This document shows, piece after piece, positions 44,780 to 55,648 of a stretch of DNA of 64,000 nucleotides. The notes under the pieces are model-generated. The model had not been told where the DNA came from. It saw nothing but the letters and a program-made list of their open reading frames with translations, and did no database searches. Both the position numbers and the translations under genes were made by a program. Every line of letters begins with the position of its first letter. Position 1 is the first letter of the stretch. Location: positions 116,901 to 180,900 of the forward strand of contig JAOICL010000001.1 of NCBI GenBank assembly GCA_028131545.1, given 5' to 3'. Source of the stretch: Vibrio sp. GTDB taxonomy: Bacteria; Pseudomonadota; Gammaproteobacteria; Enterobacterales; Vibrionaceae.

Positions 44780-45130
44780 TTAATTTAAAAGCATGGGTCC
44801 AAGCGGCTCGCCACCCACTAAATGCATATGAATATGATATACTTCTTGGCCACCATAATCGTTGCAATTAACAATTAAGCGATAGCCATTGTCAGCAATA
44901 CCCGCTTCTTTAGCCAATTTTTTGGCTACCGTAAACAAACGCCCTAATGCTAATTCATCTTCTTCCGTAACATCGTTAACCGTCGGTATCAGTTTATTGG
45001 GAATGATCAATATATGACTTGGAGCCCTTGGATTGATATCTTTAATTGCCGTGACTAAATCGTCTTGATACAAAATTTCGGAAGGGATTTCTCTACGAAT
45101 AATTTTACTAAATATTGTTTCTTCAGCCAT
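44780..45130 (-). CDS. hinT: HIT family purine nucleoside phosphoramidase HinT
   Basis: [31 protein letters not shown]. Confidence 0.95.
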   Translation of the reverse strand: MAEETIFSKIIRREIPSEILYQDDLVTAIKDINPRAPSHILIIPNKLIPTVNDVTEEDELALGRLFTVAKKLAKEAGIADNGYRLIVNCNDYGGQEVYHIHMHLVGGEPLGPMLLN

Positions 45131-45498
45131 GAAAACTCCAATGTTAACAATTCAAAAAACTATAAAAATAAATAACTACAAATCGACACGACAAAAAGCA
45201 TCTCATGGCATATTAAAACGGAAAAGCCATAACGTATGAAATTAACGATGCTTAATAACTTAAATATAAGTATGTGTTATCACTATGAAAACAGCAATGG
45301 AAATCACTATATAGTCTATGATTTTGTCGTTATTCACTCTAAGCATGTCAGTGAACGGTCAGTTCGTCATGTTTTTGCTATGTTTAGAGGAACTGCTATA
45401 CATATTGTGTGTCTAGTAAGAGAATAGCAAAACAATGACAAAGCCATGTACTCCTTTATTCTTCCCTTTTTATTGATCGCATGGCATAAGGATATAAT

Positions 45499-46680
45499 AT
45501 GACGTTTCACGTTGGGATCATTGATAATGATCCAATTCGGTTAATCACTCCACTGCTTGATAGCCGAACTCAAAGTGGGCACATTCTCTTTATTGGAGAT
45601 GAGACTCAACACACCTTATACCACCGCCTAGCAAAGGTCTTATCTAGCCGAGATATCACTTCTGAGTACTTTGAGATACCATCTGATTCAACAACAACCG
45701 GTCTAAAAAACGCCGTTAATCAATTAGCGATTGACCTTTGCAACCGAGGTGAAGAAGTTCAACTTAATGCAAGTTGCGGCGTAAGACACCGATTACTCAC
45801 TGTATATGAAATATTTCGTAGTCAAGAGTGGCCTATTTTCGTTGTAGAAGCGAATAGTGACAAGCTGTGCTGGCTTTACCCTAACGATGCTCCCGATCAT
45901 CAAGTTCAAGATAATATAACGATTAATGATTACCTCACCATTTTTGGCGCGCGAGGTGAGTTTAATCAAGTTGAATTACCCCCTATTTTAGATAAACAAC
46001 TATATGACCTAGGTCAACGCTGGGCGAGTAATGCATTAGAGTTAGGCCCTGGCTTAGCAACATTGAATTACCTCGCGACGACCTGTCGTAAAGAACAACG
46101 CCTAGATGTCGAGTTATCAGAAAAGCAGCAAGGTTACCGTGAATTAAATATGCTTCTGACAGATTTAGTCGACATTGGTATCGCCAAATATGATAATGGC
46201 ATTCTTACCTTTGCAAATGAAGAAGCCCGTCGATTTTCTAACGGTGAATGGCTCGAAACATTAGTACACAGTACTGTTCGACAAATTCAACAAGATTTAC
46301 CAACCATTCAGGATCGCTCACTTAACGTACAAGTGTATCGTAATATTGGCGAGAAAGAAGTTCGTAATGAGTTAGATGTTGCTACTGTCGTTAATAATAA
46401 ATTGCATATTATAGAATGTAAGACAAAGGGCATGCGTGATGATGGGGACGATACTTTATATAAACTGGAATCCCTTCGTGATTTGCTCGGTGGCCTACAA
46501 GCACGTGCAATGTTAGTGAGCTTTCGCCCACTACGCCATAATGATATTACTCGAGCTGCTGACCTTGGACTTGCGATTATCGGTCCAGATGAATTAAAAG
46601 ATCTGAAGTCTTACCTGACTATATGGTTTAAAGAGGCCGGTGGTGAAGAATCTACGCTTGATGATAATCTAGCGTGTTAA
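45499..46680 (+). CDS. DUF1887 family, Card1/Can2-like CARF + PD-(D/E)xK nuclease-fold protein
   Basis: N-terminal Rossmann/CARF-like LNASCGVRHRLLTVYEIFRSQEWPIFVVE; C-terminal NELDVATVVNNKLHIIECKTKG PD-(D/E)xK motif. Confidence 0.85.
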   Translation: MTFHVGIIDNDPIRLITPLLDSRTQSGHILFIGDETQHTLYHRLAKVLSSRDITSEYFEIPSDSTTTGLKNAVNQLAIDLCNRGEEVQLNASCGVRHRLLTVYEIFRSQEWPIFVVEANSDKLCWLYPNDAPDHQVQDNITINDYLTIFGARGEFNQVELPPILDKQLYDLGQRWASNALELGPGLATLNYLATTCRKEQRLDVELSEKQQGYRELNMLLTDLVDIGIAKYDNGILTFANEEARRFSNGEWLETLVHSTVRQIQQDLPTIQDRSLNVQVYRNIGEKEVRNELDVATVVNNKLHIIECKTKGMRDDGDDTLYKLESLRDLLGGLQARAMLVSFRPLRHNDITRAADLGLAIIGPDELKDLKSYLTIWFKEAGGEESTLDDNLAC

Positions 46681-46732
46681 TGAATCAGTAATCGATTCAT
46701 TAACACACAATCGTAGGGTGCGATATCGCACT

Positions 46733-47572
46733 CTACTTGTCATCTTCAGTAAAGGTTGATGGCAAATTCGCTTTCATGCCATCCCATATTAAAGCGCTAT
46801 CCAATCCATATTGACGAATAATCATGGGCAGCTGTTCTCGGTCACCACTTTGACAAGTATGGTAAAGCTCTTTGTAGAAAGCTAATGCTAACTGTTTCGC
46901 ATCATCATTCAAAAAGTAAACTCCCCCAACGCGACTATAAAGCTTTCTTAACCCATTAAACATTAAACCATAGATTTGATTTCCTGAATAAAAAGCCAAA
47001 CGCTGGAACAACATGTAATCATAGAAATTAAATGTTTGAGCAATATAAGACGCTTCCCTATCCATTTCTCGTTCAATCGTATGCTCTTTTAAGCCTTGTT
47101 TGATTTTATCAGAGTAAAGCGACCCATCCATAAACTCACTCCAAGATGGGGAAGATAGCAACAATTCACAGGATTGAATAACACGTTGCAAAACGTCTTC
47201 CGACTTTTCTTTATTCACTTTAAATGCATAGCGCATAAAAATAGGACTGATATTCGATCGAGCAGCCAATAAGTCATCAACTATCGAGGTCGCATTATCA
47301 ACATCTAATGTCATTAGAGTATCAAGGATATTTAATCCCGATGTCTCCATAAACTCATTTACCTTCGTTGGCTTACCATGCTGAATCGTTAACCAACCAT
47401 CGCGAGCCAATCTTTGAAGCACTTCACGTAACGTTGTTCGCGTCACACCAATCAGTTCTGACAGCTCACGCTCAGCAGGTAGAATAGAACCTGGGGAGAA
47501 CTTTCCAGTCCAGATGCTTTCGATGATGTATTTTTCAGCAAAATTTGCTGGGCTTTTCGCTTTGATAACCAT
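46733..47572 (-). CDS. fadR: fatty acid metabolism regulator FadR
   Basis: [68 protein letters not shown]; insertion typical of Vibrio FadR. Confidence 0.97.
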   Translation of the reverse strand: MVIKAKSPANFAEKYIIESIWTGKFSPGSILPAERELSELIGVTRTTLREVLQRLARDGWLTIQHGKPTKVNEFMETSGLNILDTLMTLDVDNATSIVDDLLAARSNISPIFMRYAFKVNKEKSEDVLQRVIQSCELLLSSPSWSEFMDGSLYSDKIKQGLKEHTIEREMDREASYIAQTFNFYDYMLFQRLAFYSGNQIYGLMFNGLRKLYSRVGGVYFLNDDAKQLALAFYKELYHTCQSGDREQLPMIIRQYGLDSALIWDGMKANLPSTFTEDDK

Positions 47573-47931
47573 TTACATACAGGCCTAAAGTTGATTATTG
47601 CTAATAGTTTAAATCATGTTACTGATTCTTAAAACCCCAATATGTTAGCAAACTGATCCAATGAAACAAAACATTAACATTCAAGGCTTTCAGTAAATTT
47701 CCAATAGCTAAGCTTTATTTGTAGCAACTAGCAACCGTTAATGCTACGCAGTTCTCGTTTCTTCGCATCGAGAAATAAATATCTGACGTCTTCTCATGAC
47801 ACTACTATGACGTTGTAGTAAAGTAGCGCTAAATTTTTGTGTACATACCAGTAACCAAATATTCTTTTAACAAAAAAGATAATAATACTGAGTTATGTAT
47901 ATTTTATTCACTAAAAAATAAGAGTGTTCCC

Positions 47932-49515
47932 ATGTCTATGTCACTTGGAAGTGCAATATGCAAAAACTTTCTAGGGAAAGCGCCCGACTGGTATAAAGTA
48001 GCAATTGTAGCCTTTCTCATTATTAACCCAATCGTCTTCTTTTTAATTGACCCTTTTACTGCTGGTTGGTTGTTAGTCATAGAATTCATTTTTACCCTTG
48101 CTATGGCACTAAAGTGTTACCCCCTTCAACCCGGTGGTCTTCTTGCAATAGAAGCCGTTGCGATTGGAATGACGAGTGCCGAACAAGTTAAGCATGAATT
48201 AGTTGCCAATATAGAAGTGCTTCTACTGCTTGTCTTTATGGTGGCTGGCATTTACTTCATGAAGCAATTGCTTCTTTTTATCTTTACTAAGATTTTATTA
48301 GGTATTCGTTCTAAAGCCCTACTCTCTATTGCTTTCTGTTTTGCCGCTGCTTTTTTATCCGCTTTCTTAGATGCGCTAACCGTTATTGCCGTTGTTATTT
48401 CTGTTGCTGTCGGTTTCTATGCGATTTACCACAAAGTCGCTTCCGGCCAAGCGGGTAATAGCCATGACCATACTAAAGATGATGGCCTATGTGATTTAAC
48501 TCGTGAAGATTTAGAAGACTATCGTTCATTTTTACGTTCATTATTAATGCATGCTGGTGTTGGTACTGCTTTAGGTGGTGTGATGACGATGGTAGGTGAA
48601 CCACAAAACCTGATTATTGCCGATCAAGCTGGTTGGGGGTTTGGTGAGTTCATTATTCGCATGCTCCCTGTTACATTACCTGTATTCTTCTGCGGTCTAA
48701 TTACCGCTGGATTAGTAGAAAAACTAAAAATATGTGGCTATGGCGCTGAATTACCAGATAACGTTCGTAAAATCCTCGTCGATTTTGACAACAAAGCTCG
48801 TAAGAATCGTACAAAACAAGATGTTGCCAAATTGTATGTTCAAGGCGCGATCGCTGTTTGGCTTATTGCTGGACTTGCATTACACCTTGCAGCTGTGGGC
48901 CTTATTGGTTTATCGGTCATTATCTTAGCAACCTCATTTACTGGCATTATTGAAGAACATTCTTTAGGTAAAGCCTTTGAAGAAGCCTTACCGTTTACTT
49001 CACTACTTGCCGTGTTCTTCTCTATCGTTGCCGTCATTATTGACCAGCAGTTATTCAAACCTGTCATTGATGCTGTATTACACGTCGAAGATCGAAGCCT
49101 GCAACTGGTACTTTTCTACATCGCCAATGGTTTATTATCCATGGTTTCTGATAATGTATTTGTTGGTACCGTCTATATCAACGAAGTCAAAACAGCATTA
49201 GTAGAAGGCACAATCACTCGTGACCAATTCGACCTGTTGGCTGTTGCAATTAATACAGGAACAAACTTACCATCGGTAGCGACTCCGAATGGTCAAGCCG
49301 CATTCTTATTCTTATTGACATCGGCTTTAGCACCACTGATTCGCCTATCTTATGGCCAAATGGTTTGGATGGCACTGCCTTACACGATTGTATTAGCTAT
49401 CGTAGGTTTAATTGGTATTATCTATTTTGTAGAGCCTATGACGACCTACTTTTATGATATGGGGTGGATAAGCCACCATACAGGCGCTCTTGAAAGTACT
49501 ACAGGCCATCATTAA
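47932..49515 (+). CDS. nhaB: Na+/H+ antiporter NhaB (ORF from 47839; start ATG 47932)
   Basis: [28 protein letters not shown]; divergent from fadR. Confidence 0.96.
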   Translation: MSMSLGSAICKNFLGKAPDWYKVAIVAFLIINPIVFFLIDPFTAGWLLVIEFIFTLAMALKCYPLQPGGLLAIEAVAIGMTSAEQVKHELVANIEVLLLLVFMVAGIYFMKQLLLFIFTKILLGIRSKALLSIAFCFAAAFLSAFLDALTVIAVVISVAVGFYAIYHKVASGQAGNSHDHTKDDGLCDLTREDLEDYRSFLRSLLMHAGVGTALGGVMTMVGEPQNLIIADQAGWGFGEFIIRMLPVTLPVFFCGLITAGLVEKLKICGYGAELPDNVRKILVDFDNKARKNRTKQDVAKLYVQGAIAVWLIAGLALHLAAVGLIGLSVIILATSFTGIIEEHSLGKAFEEALPFTSLLAVFFSIVAVIIDQQLFKPVIDAVLHVEDRSLQLVLFYIANGLLSMVSDNVFVGTVYINEVKTALVEGTITRDQFDLLAVAINTGTNLPSVATPNGQAAFLFLLTSALAPLIRLSYGQMVWMALPYTIVLAIVGLIGIIYFVEPMTTYFYDMGWISHHTGALESTTGHH

Positions 49516-49553
49516 ACAATCGTTGTTGAGAACTAACACACATTCTTAATGTC

Positions 49554-49581
49554 AAAAAGAAGCCTTATAAGGCTTCTTTTT
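49554..49581 (+). terminator. intrinsic terminator after nhaB
   Basis: 28-bp perfect palindrome AAAAAGAAGCCTTATAAGGCTTCTTTTT. Confidence 0.85.
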
Positions 49582-49641
49582 TTATTGGTACTACATTGTA
49601 ATTAATGACCTATTTTATATTCGTATGCTTCAGGAGGAAAT

Positions 49642-50151
49642 ATGCGTTCTTTATATCACTTTTCAACACAACGTATTGCTTGGATAATTCTCTTAATCTC
49701 AGCAATCGGCGTTGAAGTGTCTGGATTAATTTTTCAGCATATATTTAATCTCCAACCCTGCGTTATGTGTATTTATGAGCGAATCGCTTTTTTAGGTATT
49801 GTAGGAGGAGCTTTAGTCGGCTTAATACAGCCTCAAAAAGCCATTTTTCGTTGGTTAGGGTTATTCATTTGGTTGTTCAGTGCTATAAAAGGGAGTCAAC
49901 TTGCGCTAGAACACATCGATTATCAACTGAATCCCTCTCCTTTTGTTACCTGTGATCTCTTTGTTAATTTCCCAGAATGGCTACCATTAAATGACTGGGC
50001 CCCATGGATTTTTGAAGCATATGGTGATTGTTCTGAAATCGTATGGACATTAATGGGCTACACCATGCCACAATGGACTTTAGTCCTTTATGCTATCTAC
50101 ACCCTTATAGCTACCGTATTTATAGTCGGACAAATTAACACTAAAAAATAA
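49642..50151 (+). CDS. dsbB: disulfide bond formation protein DsbB
   Basis: LQPCVMCIYERIAFLGI (CxxC) and four TM helices. Confidence 0.95.
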   Translation: MRSLYHFSTQRIAWIILLISAIGVEVSGLIFQHIFNLQPCVMCIYERIAFLGIVGGALVGLIQPQKAIFRWLGLFIWLFSAIKGSQLALEHIDYQLNPSPFVTCDLFVNFPEWLPLNDWAPWIFEAYGDCSEIVWTLMGYTMPQWTLVLYAIYTLIATVFIVGQINTKK

Positions 50152-50203
50152 AATGTCATTCATTTGAATTAAAAACCCGTTCATATAGCATCATCGTTCA
50201 CAC

Positions 50204-50235
50204 AATAAAAAAGCGCCTTTCGGCGCTTTTTTATT
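50204..50235. terminator. bidirectional intrinsic terminator dsbB/ftsK
   Basis: AATAAAAAAGCGCC-TTTC-GGCGCTTTTTTATT. Confidence 0.92.
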
Positions 50236-50265
50236 TCATAATGAGTGATACCTTAATCGACCAAC

Positions 50266-53200
50266 TTAATTCATCATTCGATTCGGTGCAGGCGCTAATA
50301 CCTCCCTCGACCCATTATTACCTGCTGAGCTAACAATACCTTCGCTTTCCAATTCTTCAACAATTCTAGCTGCACGGTTATACCCGATTCTAAATCGCCT
50401 TTGTACGCTGGATATAGACACTTTTCTAGATTCGACGACAAATTCAACGACTTCATCAAAAAGTGCATCTTTATCACCAGCCGATTCACCTTCTTCGCCA
50501 GGTAGAAGTGCATCTTCTCCTTGTTCACCACTCGTGATATCAGAGATATAATTTGGCTTACCACGCGCTTTCCAGTTATTAACCACGGCATGAACATCAT
50601 CATCTGAAGCAAACGCACCATGAACTCGTGTGGTATGGTTTGAGCCAGGTGGTAAATACAACATATCTCCCATACCCAGCAATGACTCTGCACCACCTTG
50701 ATCCAAAATGGTTCGAGAATCGGTTTTAGTTGAAACAGTGAAAGCGACTCTCGTTGGAATATTGGCTTTAATCAAACCAGTAATCACATCTACCGATGGA
50801 CGCTGAGTCGCCAATACCAAATGCATACCAGCTGCACGTGCTTTTTGTGCTAGACGGGCAATTAACTCTTCTACTTTCTTACCCGCAGTCATCATTAAAT
50901 CCGCGAATTCATCAACAATGATGACAATATAAGGCAGTTTCTCAAGGTACGGTGCTTCCTCGTCCATACTGTCGCCTGGTTGCCATAACGGATCTTGTAT
51001 AGGATGACCTGCTTCAGCAGCCATTTTCAGTTTATCATTGAAGCCTTTAACATTACGAACCCCTAAAGCCGACATCAATTTATACCGACGCTCCATTTCG
51101 CCAACAGACCAACGTAATGCATTGGCCGCATCTTTCATGTCCGTCACAACCTCTGTCAACAAATGTGGAATCCCTTCATAAATTGATAATTCCAACATTT
51201 TAGGGTCAATCATAATAAAACGAACATCTTCTGGGCCCGATTTATACAACATACTAACAATCATGACGTTCACACCAACCGATTTACCAGAACCCGTGGT
51301 ACCGGCGACGAGCACGTGTGGCATTTTCGATAGGTCAGCAACCACTGCTTCACCAGCAATATCTTGTCCTAGAACAATAGTGGTGGGTGATGGTGATTGA
51401 TTAAAGGCTTCACTACTAATGACATCAGACAGATAAACGGTTTGCCTAGAGATATTGGGTAGTTCGATACCAATATAAGGTTTACCTGGAATGACTTCGA
51501 CTACACGAACAGCGGCAGTAGAAAGAGAGCGAGCAAGATCCATAGACAAACTGGATATACGGCTCGCTTTAACACCAGGAGCTAACTCTAATTCATAGCG
51601 CGTAATAACTGGCCCAGGAAAGATATCAACGACGCGAGCTTTGATCTTATAGTCAGCTAATTTCGCTTCAACTAACCGTGCCACCCCTTCCAATGAAGCT
51701 TTATCAATGAAATCTTCTCGCATTTCTGGGTGATACAGCAAATCTAAGGTAGGTAATGGTTCTTTAGGTTTAGGTAAAGTCACATCATCTCGAACAAGGA
51801 AAGGATTCATGCTTGCTTGTTCTTTTACTTGTGCAGCTTTCACTATCTCTTGAAAAGCCTGTACATCTTGATCACTCGATAAAAGGGTATCTTTTTCAAT
51901 CGATGTTTCGTCATTAATTATTTCAGTTATGGGTTCTTCCAATGAATCCATAATTTGAATAGGCTCATCAAGTATCACAGGCGCACGAGAGGCTAAGTCG
52001 CCTTCTTGATCATAAGTGGGGATCGGTTCTAAATCGATACTATTAGGTTGGAAATCACGCTCATCAGTAGAGTTGATTCCATTCGTGTTATCAACCTCTC
52101 TTATATTGTCGACCGTATTCGCACCATCCCATGTTGCAATATCATTAAAACGATCGATATCACCGATACTTGGATGAGAGATATCCTCTTCTATAACCGC
52201 AGTTTTCGGCAAAAATGAACCAATATCTTGATAAATATCTTCCGTTACAGTATGACGCTCTTCTTCATCAAGAGTAATCGTAGGGAAATCATCTATATCG
52301 GTTGTACTGTCTGCCATCCAAGGGGTTGTTGATGATTCAAATGATGGAGTGTCAACGCTGATATTGTCTGCCAACTCTGTCGTTTCAAGATGATTAGAAC
52401 GTTCAAGATCTTCAATCGTCATATCTTGAGGAAATGATAGCGTTGGTTCGATTATTCCGGTATTTTTAGACAATAGTGGGTCAAAATCATCTTCCTCATT
52501 TTCAATCGCCACTTTATTTTGTGGATGCTTTTTCGGCATGTGGATAGTAAATGAACGCTCAGAATTCTTCTCTATTGAGTCAAGGTCAATCTCTTGGCTT
52601 TCACTGTGGTTCAGTCCTGTTTTCTTAACATTATCGTTATCATTAATATTAAGGTCAAAGCTATCATCAACACTTTTCAGGCTAGGGATGTCAAAATGGT
52701 GCTCTTTCGATGCTAATACAGGCTGCACATCACTGCGTTGGTGCTGTGGAGTAGACTGTTTTTCTACTCTTCCTGTCGGAGCAACTTCTTTTTCCGTTGA
52801 TGCAGTATAAACGTGTTCAGTTGGCTTTTTCATCACCTTTTTTACTACCGAATTAGCGCTAGTTAATACATTTTCACCAATCCACTCGACTATTGACACC
52901 CAAGAGATGCCAGACAATAAAGTAAAGCCCGCTCCCCAAGTAAACATGAGCAATAACATTGTACCCAGGGTATTAAGGTAGGGAGTCAAGATATCAACCA
53001 TGACATCTCCAATCATCCCCCCTGATGAAAAATACCATAAGTCATCAAAACTTTGATTAGCGAGTCCACAGCTCGTGATAAGCAATAAACTCCCGCCTAA
53101 GACTTTAGTACCCACCAACATAAAATCGATACTATCTTGTCGTTTAATCGGATGAGCACGGTTATAAAGATAAAAGAGGAGTAAGCCAAGAGTGATAGCT

Positions 53201-53499
53201 GGAATGGAATAGGCCAATAAGCCAAGCCCAAAGAACAATGTATCTGCAATCCAAGCACCAATCGCGCCACCAGCGTTATGGATATCATTACCCCAGGCCG
53301 TTTGTGACCATGAAGGATCTGCGGGGTCGAAGGTAAAAAGAGCAACAGAGGTAAGAGAGGTAGCTAACAAAATAAAAATAACGCTGAGCTCTTTTAAACG
53401 CTGCGTCGCTGTCATAACTAAACGAGGAGGTGTCCCTGTTTTGATGGTGATTTCTAAATTGTTACTTTTCGATCCTGAATTTTTTAAACTATCAAACAT
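50266..53499 (-). CDS. ftsK: DNA translocase FtsK
   Basis: N-terminal 4TM, acidic linker, [22 protein letters not shown] motor, C-terminal gamma domain. Confidence 0.97.
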   Translation of the reverse strand: MFDSLKNSGSKSNNLEITIKTGTPPRLVMTATQRLKELSVIFILLATSLTSVALFTFDPADPSWSQTAWGNDIHNAGGAIGAWIADTLFFGLGLLAYSIPAITLGLLLFYLYNRAHPIKRQDSIDFMLVGTKVLGGSLLLITSCGLANQSFDDLWYFSSGGMIGDVMVDILTPYLNTLGTMLLLMFTWGAGFTLLSGISWVSIVEWIGENVLTSANSVVKKVMKKPTEHVYTASTEKEVAPTGRVEKQSTPQHQRSDVQPVLASKEHHFDIPSLKSVDDSFDLNINDNDNVKKTGLNHSESQEIDLDSIEKNSERSFTIHMPKKHPQNKVAIENEEDDFDPLLSKNTGIIEPTLSFPQDMTIEDLERSNHLETTELADNISVDTPSFESSTTPWMADSTTDIDDFPTITLDEEERHTVTEDIYQDIGSFLPKTAVIEEDISHPSIGDIDRFNDIATWDGANTVDNIREVDNTNGINSTDERDFQPNSIDLEPIPTYDQEGDLASRAPVILDEPIQIMDSLEEPITEIINDETSIEKDTLLSSDQDVQAFQEIVKAAQVKEQASMNPFLVRDDVTLPKPKEPLPTLDLLYHPEMREDFIDKASLEGVARLVEAKLADYKIKARVVDIFPGPVITRYELELAPGVKASRISSLSMDLARSLSTAAVRVVEVIPGKPYIGIELPNISRQTVYLSDVISSEAFNQSPSPTTIVLGQDIAGEAVVADLSKMPHVLVAGTTGSGKSVGVNVMIVSMLYKSGPEDVRFIMIDPKMLELSIYEGIPHLLTEVVTDMKDAANALRWSVGEMERRYKLMSALGVRNVKGFNDKLKMAAEAGHPIQDPLWQPGDSMDEEAPYLEKLPYIVIIVDEFADLMMTAGKKVEELIARLAQKARAAGMHLVLATQRPSVDVITGLIKANIPTRVAFTVSTKTDSRTILDQGGAESLLGMGDMLYLPPGSNHTTRVHGAFASDDDVHAVVNNWKARGKPNYISDITSGEQGEDALLPGEEGESAGDKDALFDEVVEFVVESRKVSISSVQRRFRIGYNRAARIVEELESEGIVSSAGNNGSREVLAPAPNRMMN

Positions 53500-53657
53500 A
53501 TATAGCCATGTATCAATGGGTGAATGTGATATATAACGCCAATACTTCCTGTAAGGCTGTGGGGTATGCCCTATCTATGAATCTGTAGGGCATAGAGAAT
53601 ATTCTGCACTTAAATCTTATCAGAAATTCGGCACATTAGCTGCCTTTAAAACTGAAG

Positions 53658-54149
53658 TTACGCTGTTTTAACAGCAATGTGACTGCTTTGCTTTACTTCT
53701 TCCATAACAACATAAGTTCTTGTATCACTTACACCTGGTAAACTCAGTAAAGTATCACCTAATAAACGTCGGTAAGCACTCATATCCGATACGCGTGTTT
53801 TTAAAAGATAGTCAAAATCACCAGAGACTAAATGACACTCTTGAATATCATCAAGCTCTTGAACCGCTGTATTAAATTGCTCAAAGACGTCAGATGCACC
53901 GCGATTTAAAGTAATTTCTACGAAAACCAATAAGGAAGCACCTAATAGTTGCGGGTTTAACAATGCTGTATAACCCGTAATATAACCCTGCCTTTCTAAG
54001 CGTCGTACACGCTCTAGACAAGGAGTCGGCGATAAACCAACACGCTTTGATAACTCAACATTAGAAACTCGACCATCTTTTTGTAGCTCGTTTAAAATAT
54101 TTCTATCGATTTTATCCAAATCCTTAGAAGGTTTACTAGTATCTAGCAT
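53658..54149 (-). CDS. lrp: leucine-responsive regulatory protein Lrp
   Basis: DLDKIDRNILNELQKDGRVSNVELSKRVGLSPTPCLERVRRLERQGYITGYTALLNP. Confidence 0.96.
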   Translation of the reverse strand: MLDTSKPSKDLDKIDRNILNELQKDGRVSNVELSKRVGLSPTPCLERVRRLERQGYITGYTALLNPQLLGASLLVFVEITLNRGASDVFEQFNTAVQELDDIQECHLVSGDFDYLLKTRVSDMSAYRRLLGDTLLSLPGVSDTRTYVVMEEVKQSSHIAVKTA

Positions 54150-54305
54150 AAGTATTTCCTAATTGACCATTCAATAAAATAACATACTACATTTTTTTAA
54201 TATTTAGAGTCAAATGCTACAGAAAAAGGATTACAATTAGCATTAAAGACTGGATATAAATACAAATAACAAAACATAACCCTACAAAATACATCAGGAG
54301 ATAGT

Positions 54306-55421
54306 ATGATCATTGGCGTACCTAAAGAAATAAAGAATCATGAATATCGCGTTGGTATGACACCTTCAAGTGTTCGAGAGCTCATTTCTCATAAACACAC
54401 CGTGATTGTCGAAACAAATGCAGGCATTGGTATCGGTTTTACCGACCAAGACTATATTGATACTGGTGCAAGCATTAAAGCAACCGCTCAAGATGTATTT
54501 GCAGAAGCGGATATGATTGTAAAGGTGAAAGAGCCACAAGCGATTGAACGCGCAATGCTTCGCGATGATCAAATCCTCTTCACTTACTTACACCTTGCAC
54601 CTGATTTCCCTCAAACGGAAGATCTCATCAAGAGCCGTGCTGTGTGTATTGCTTACGAAACCGTAACTGATTACCTAGGTCGTTTGCCTCTACTTGCACC
54701 TATGTCTGAAGTTGCTGGCCGTATGTCCATTCAAGCTGGTGCACAAGCACTTGAAAAATCGAAAGGTGGCCAAGGTTTATTGATTTCTGGCGTTCCTGGT
54801 GTTGAGCCTGCAAAAGTGGTTGTTATTGGTGGTGGTGTTGTTGGTGCTAACGCAGCACGAATGGCTGTTGGCCTTCGTGCTGATGTCACTATCCTTGATC
54901 GTAACATCGACACATTACGTCGACTAGATGAAGAATTCCAAGGTAAAGCAAAAGTCGTTTATTCAACAGAAGAAGCGCTTGATCGTCACGTATCCAGTGC
55001 TGACCTTGTTATCGGTGCTGTACTGATCCCAGGAGCTGCAGCTCCTAAGTTAGTCACCAAAGAACACCTGAAGAAAATGAAGCCAGGCGCTGCTATCGTC
55101 GATGTAGCTATCGATCAAGGCGGATGTTTTGAAACATCAGTAGCAACGACTCATGCTGAACCAACATACATTGTTGAAGATATCGTTCACTACTGTGTTG
55201 CTAACATGCCAGGTGCTGTTGCACGTACGTCAACATTTGCGTTAAATAATGCAACATTACCGTATATTATTAAGCTAGCAAACCTTGGCTATAAAGAAGC
55301 ATTACTACAAGATGAAGGTTTATTAAATGGCCTAAACGTTATTCACGGTAAAGTGACTTGTAAAGAAGTAGCTGAAGTCTTTAACCTTGACTACGTTCCT
55401 GCAAAAGAAGCACTTAACTAG
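54306..55421 (+). CDS. ald: alanine dehydrogenase
   Basis: [43 protein letters not shown]. Confidence 0.97.
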   Translation: MIIGVPKEIKNHEYRVGMTPSSVRELISHKHTVIVETNAGIGIGFTDQDYIDTGASIKATAQDVFAEADMIVKVKEPQAIERAMLRDDQILFTYLHLAPDFPQTEDLIKSRAVCIAYETVTDYLGRLPLLAPMSEVAGRMSIQAGAQALEKSKGGQGLLISGVPGVEPAKVVVIGGGVVGANAARMAVGLRADVTILDRNIDTLRRLDEEFQGKAKVVYSTEEALDRHVSSADLVIGAVLIPGAAAPKLVTKEHLKKMKPGAAIVDVAIDQGGCFETSVATTHAEPTYIVEDIVHYCVANMPGAVARTSTFALNNATLPYIIKLANLGYKEALLQDEGLLNGLNVIHGKVTCKEVAEVFNLDYVPAKEALN

Positions 55422-55446
55422 TCTACTCTCTAATTAAGTCAGTTCG

Positions 55447-55487
55447 AAGCCTACTTACTACCCATTAACGGAAAAGAGTAGGCTTTT
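55447..55487 (+). terminator. putative terminator after ald
   Basis: AAGCCTACT ... AGTAGGCTTTTT. Confidence 0.6.
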
Positions 55488-55559
55488 TATTTATCCATAC
55501 AGAATCCGATTAGCTCCTCCTCTCCCCTATATTAGTCGTTGGTATTCCCTACTCTTGCC

Positions 55560-55604
55560 AAGTCGCTATTATTACTAAGTCACTATTATTGCTAAGTCAC
55601 TATG
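55560..55604. repeat. short tandem direct repeat, 17-nt unit, ~2.6 copies
   Basis: AAGTCGCTATTATTACT / AAGTCACTATTATTGCT / AAGTCACTAT. Confidence 0.85.
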
Positions 55605-55648
55605 AGCATGTTCTAATAAAGCCACCCTTATTTAAGATCCTCTATACC

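Noticed and set aside
45236-45427. 63-aa + strand ORF upstream of the DUF1887 gene
   Set aside because: No convincing family or ribosome binding site; kept only as intergenic sequence.
52538-52810. 90-aa + strand ORF antisense to ftsK linker
   Set aside because: Antisense to a confirmed CDS, no recognisable family.
55560-55604. CRISPR array possibility for the 17-nt repeats
   Set aside because: Units are contiguous with no unique spacers; it is a plain tandem repeat.
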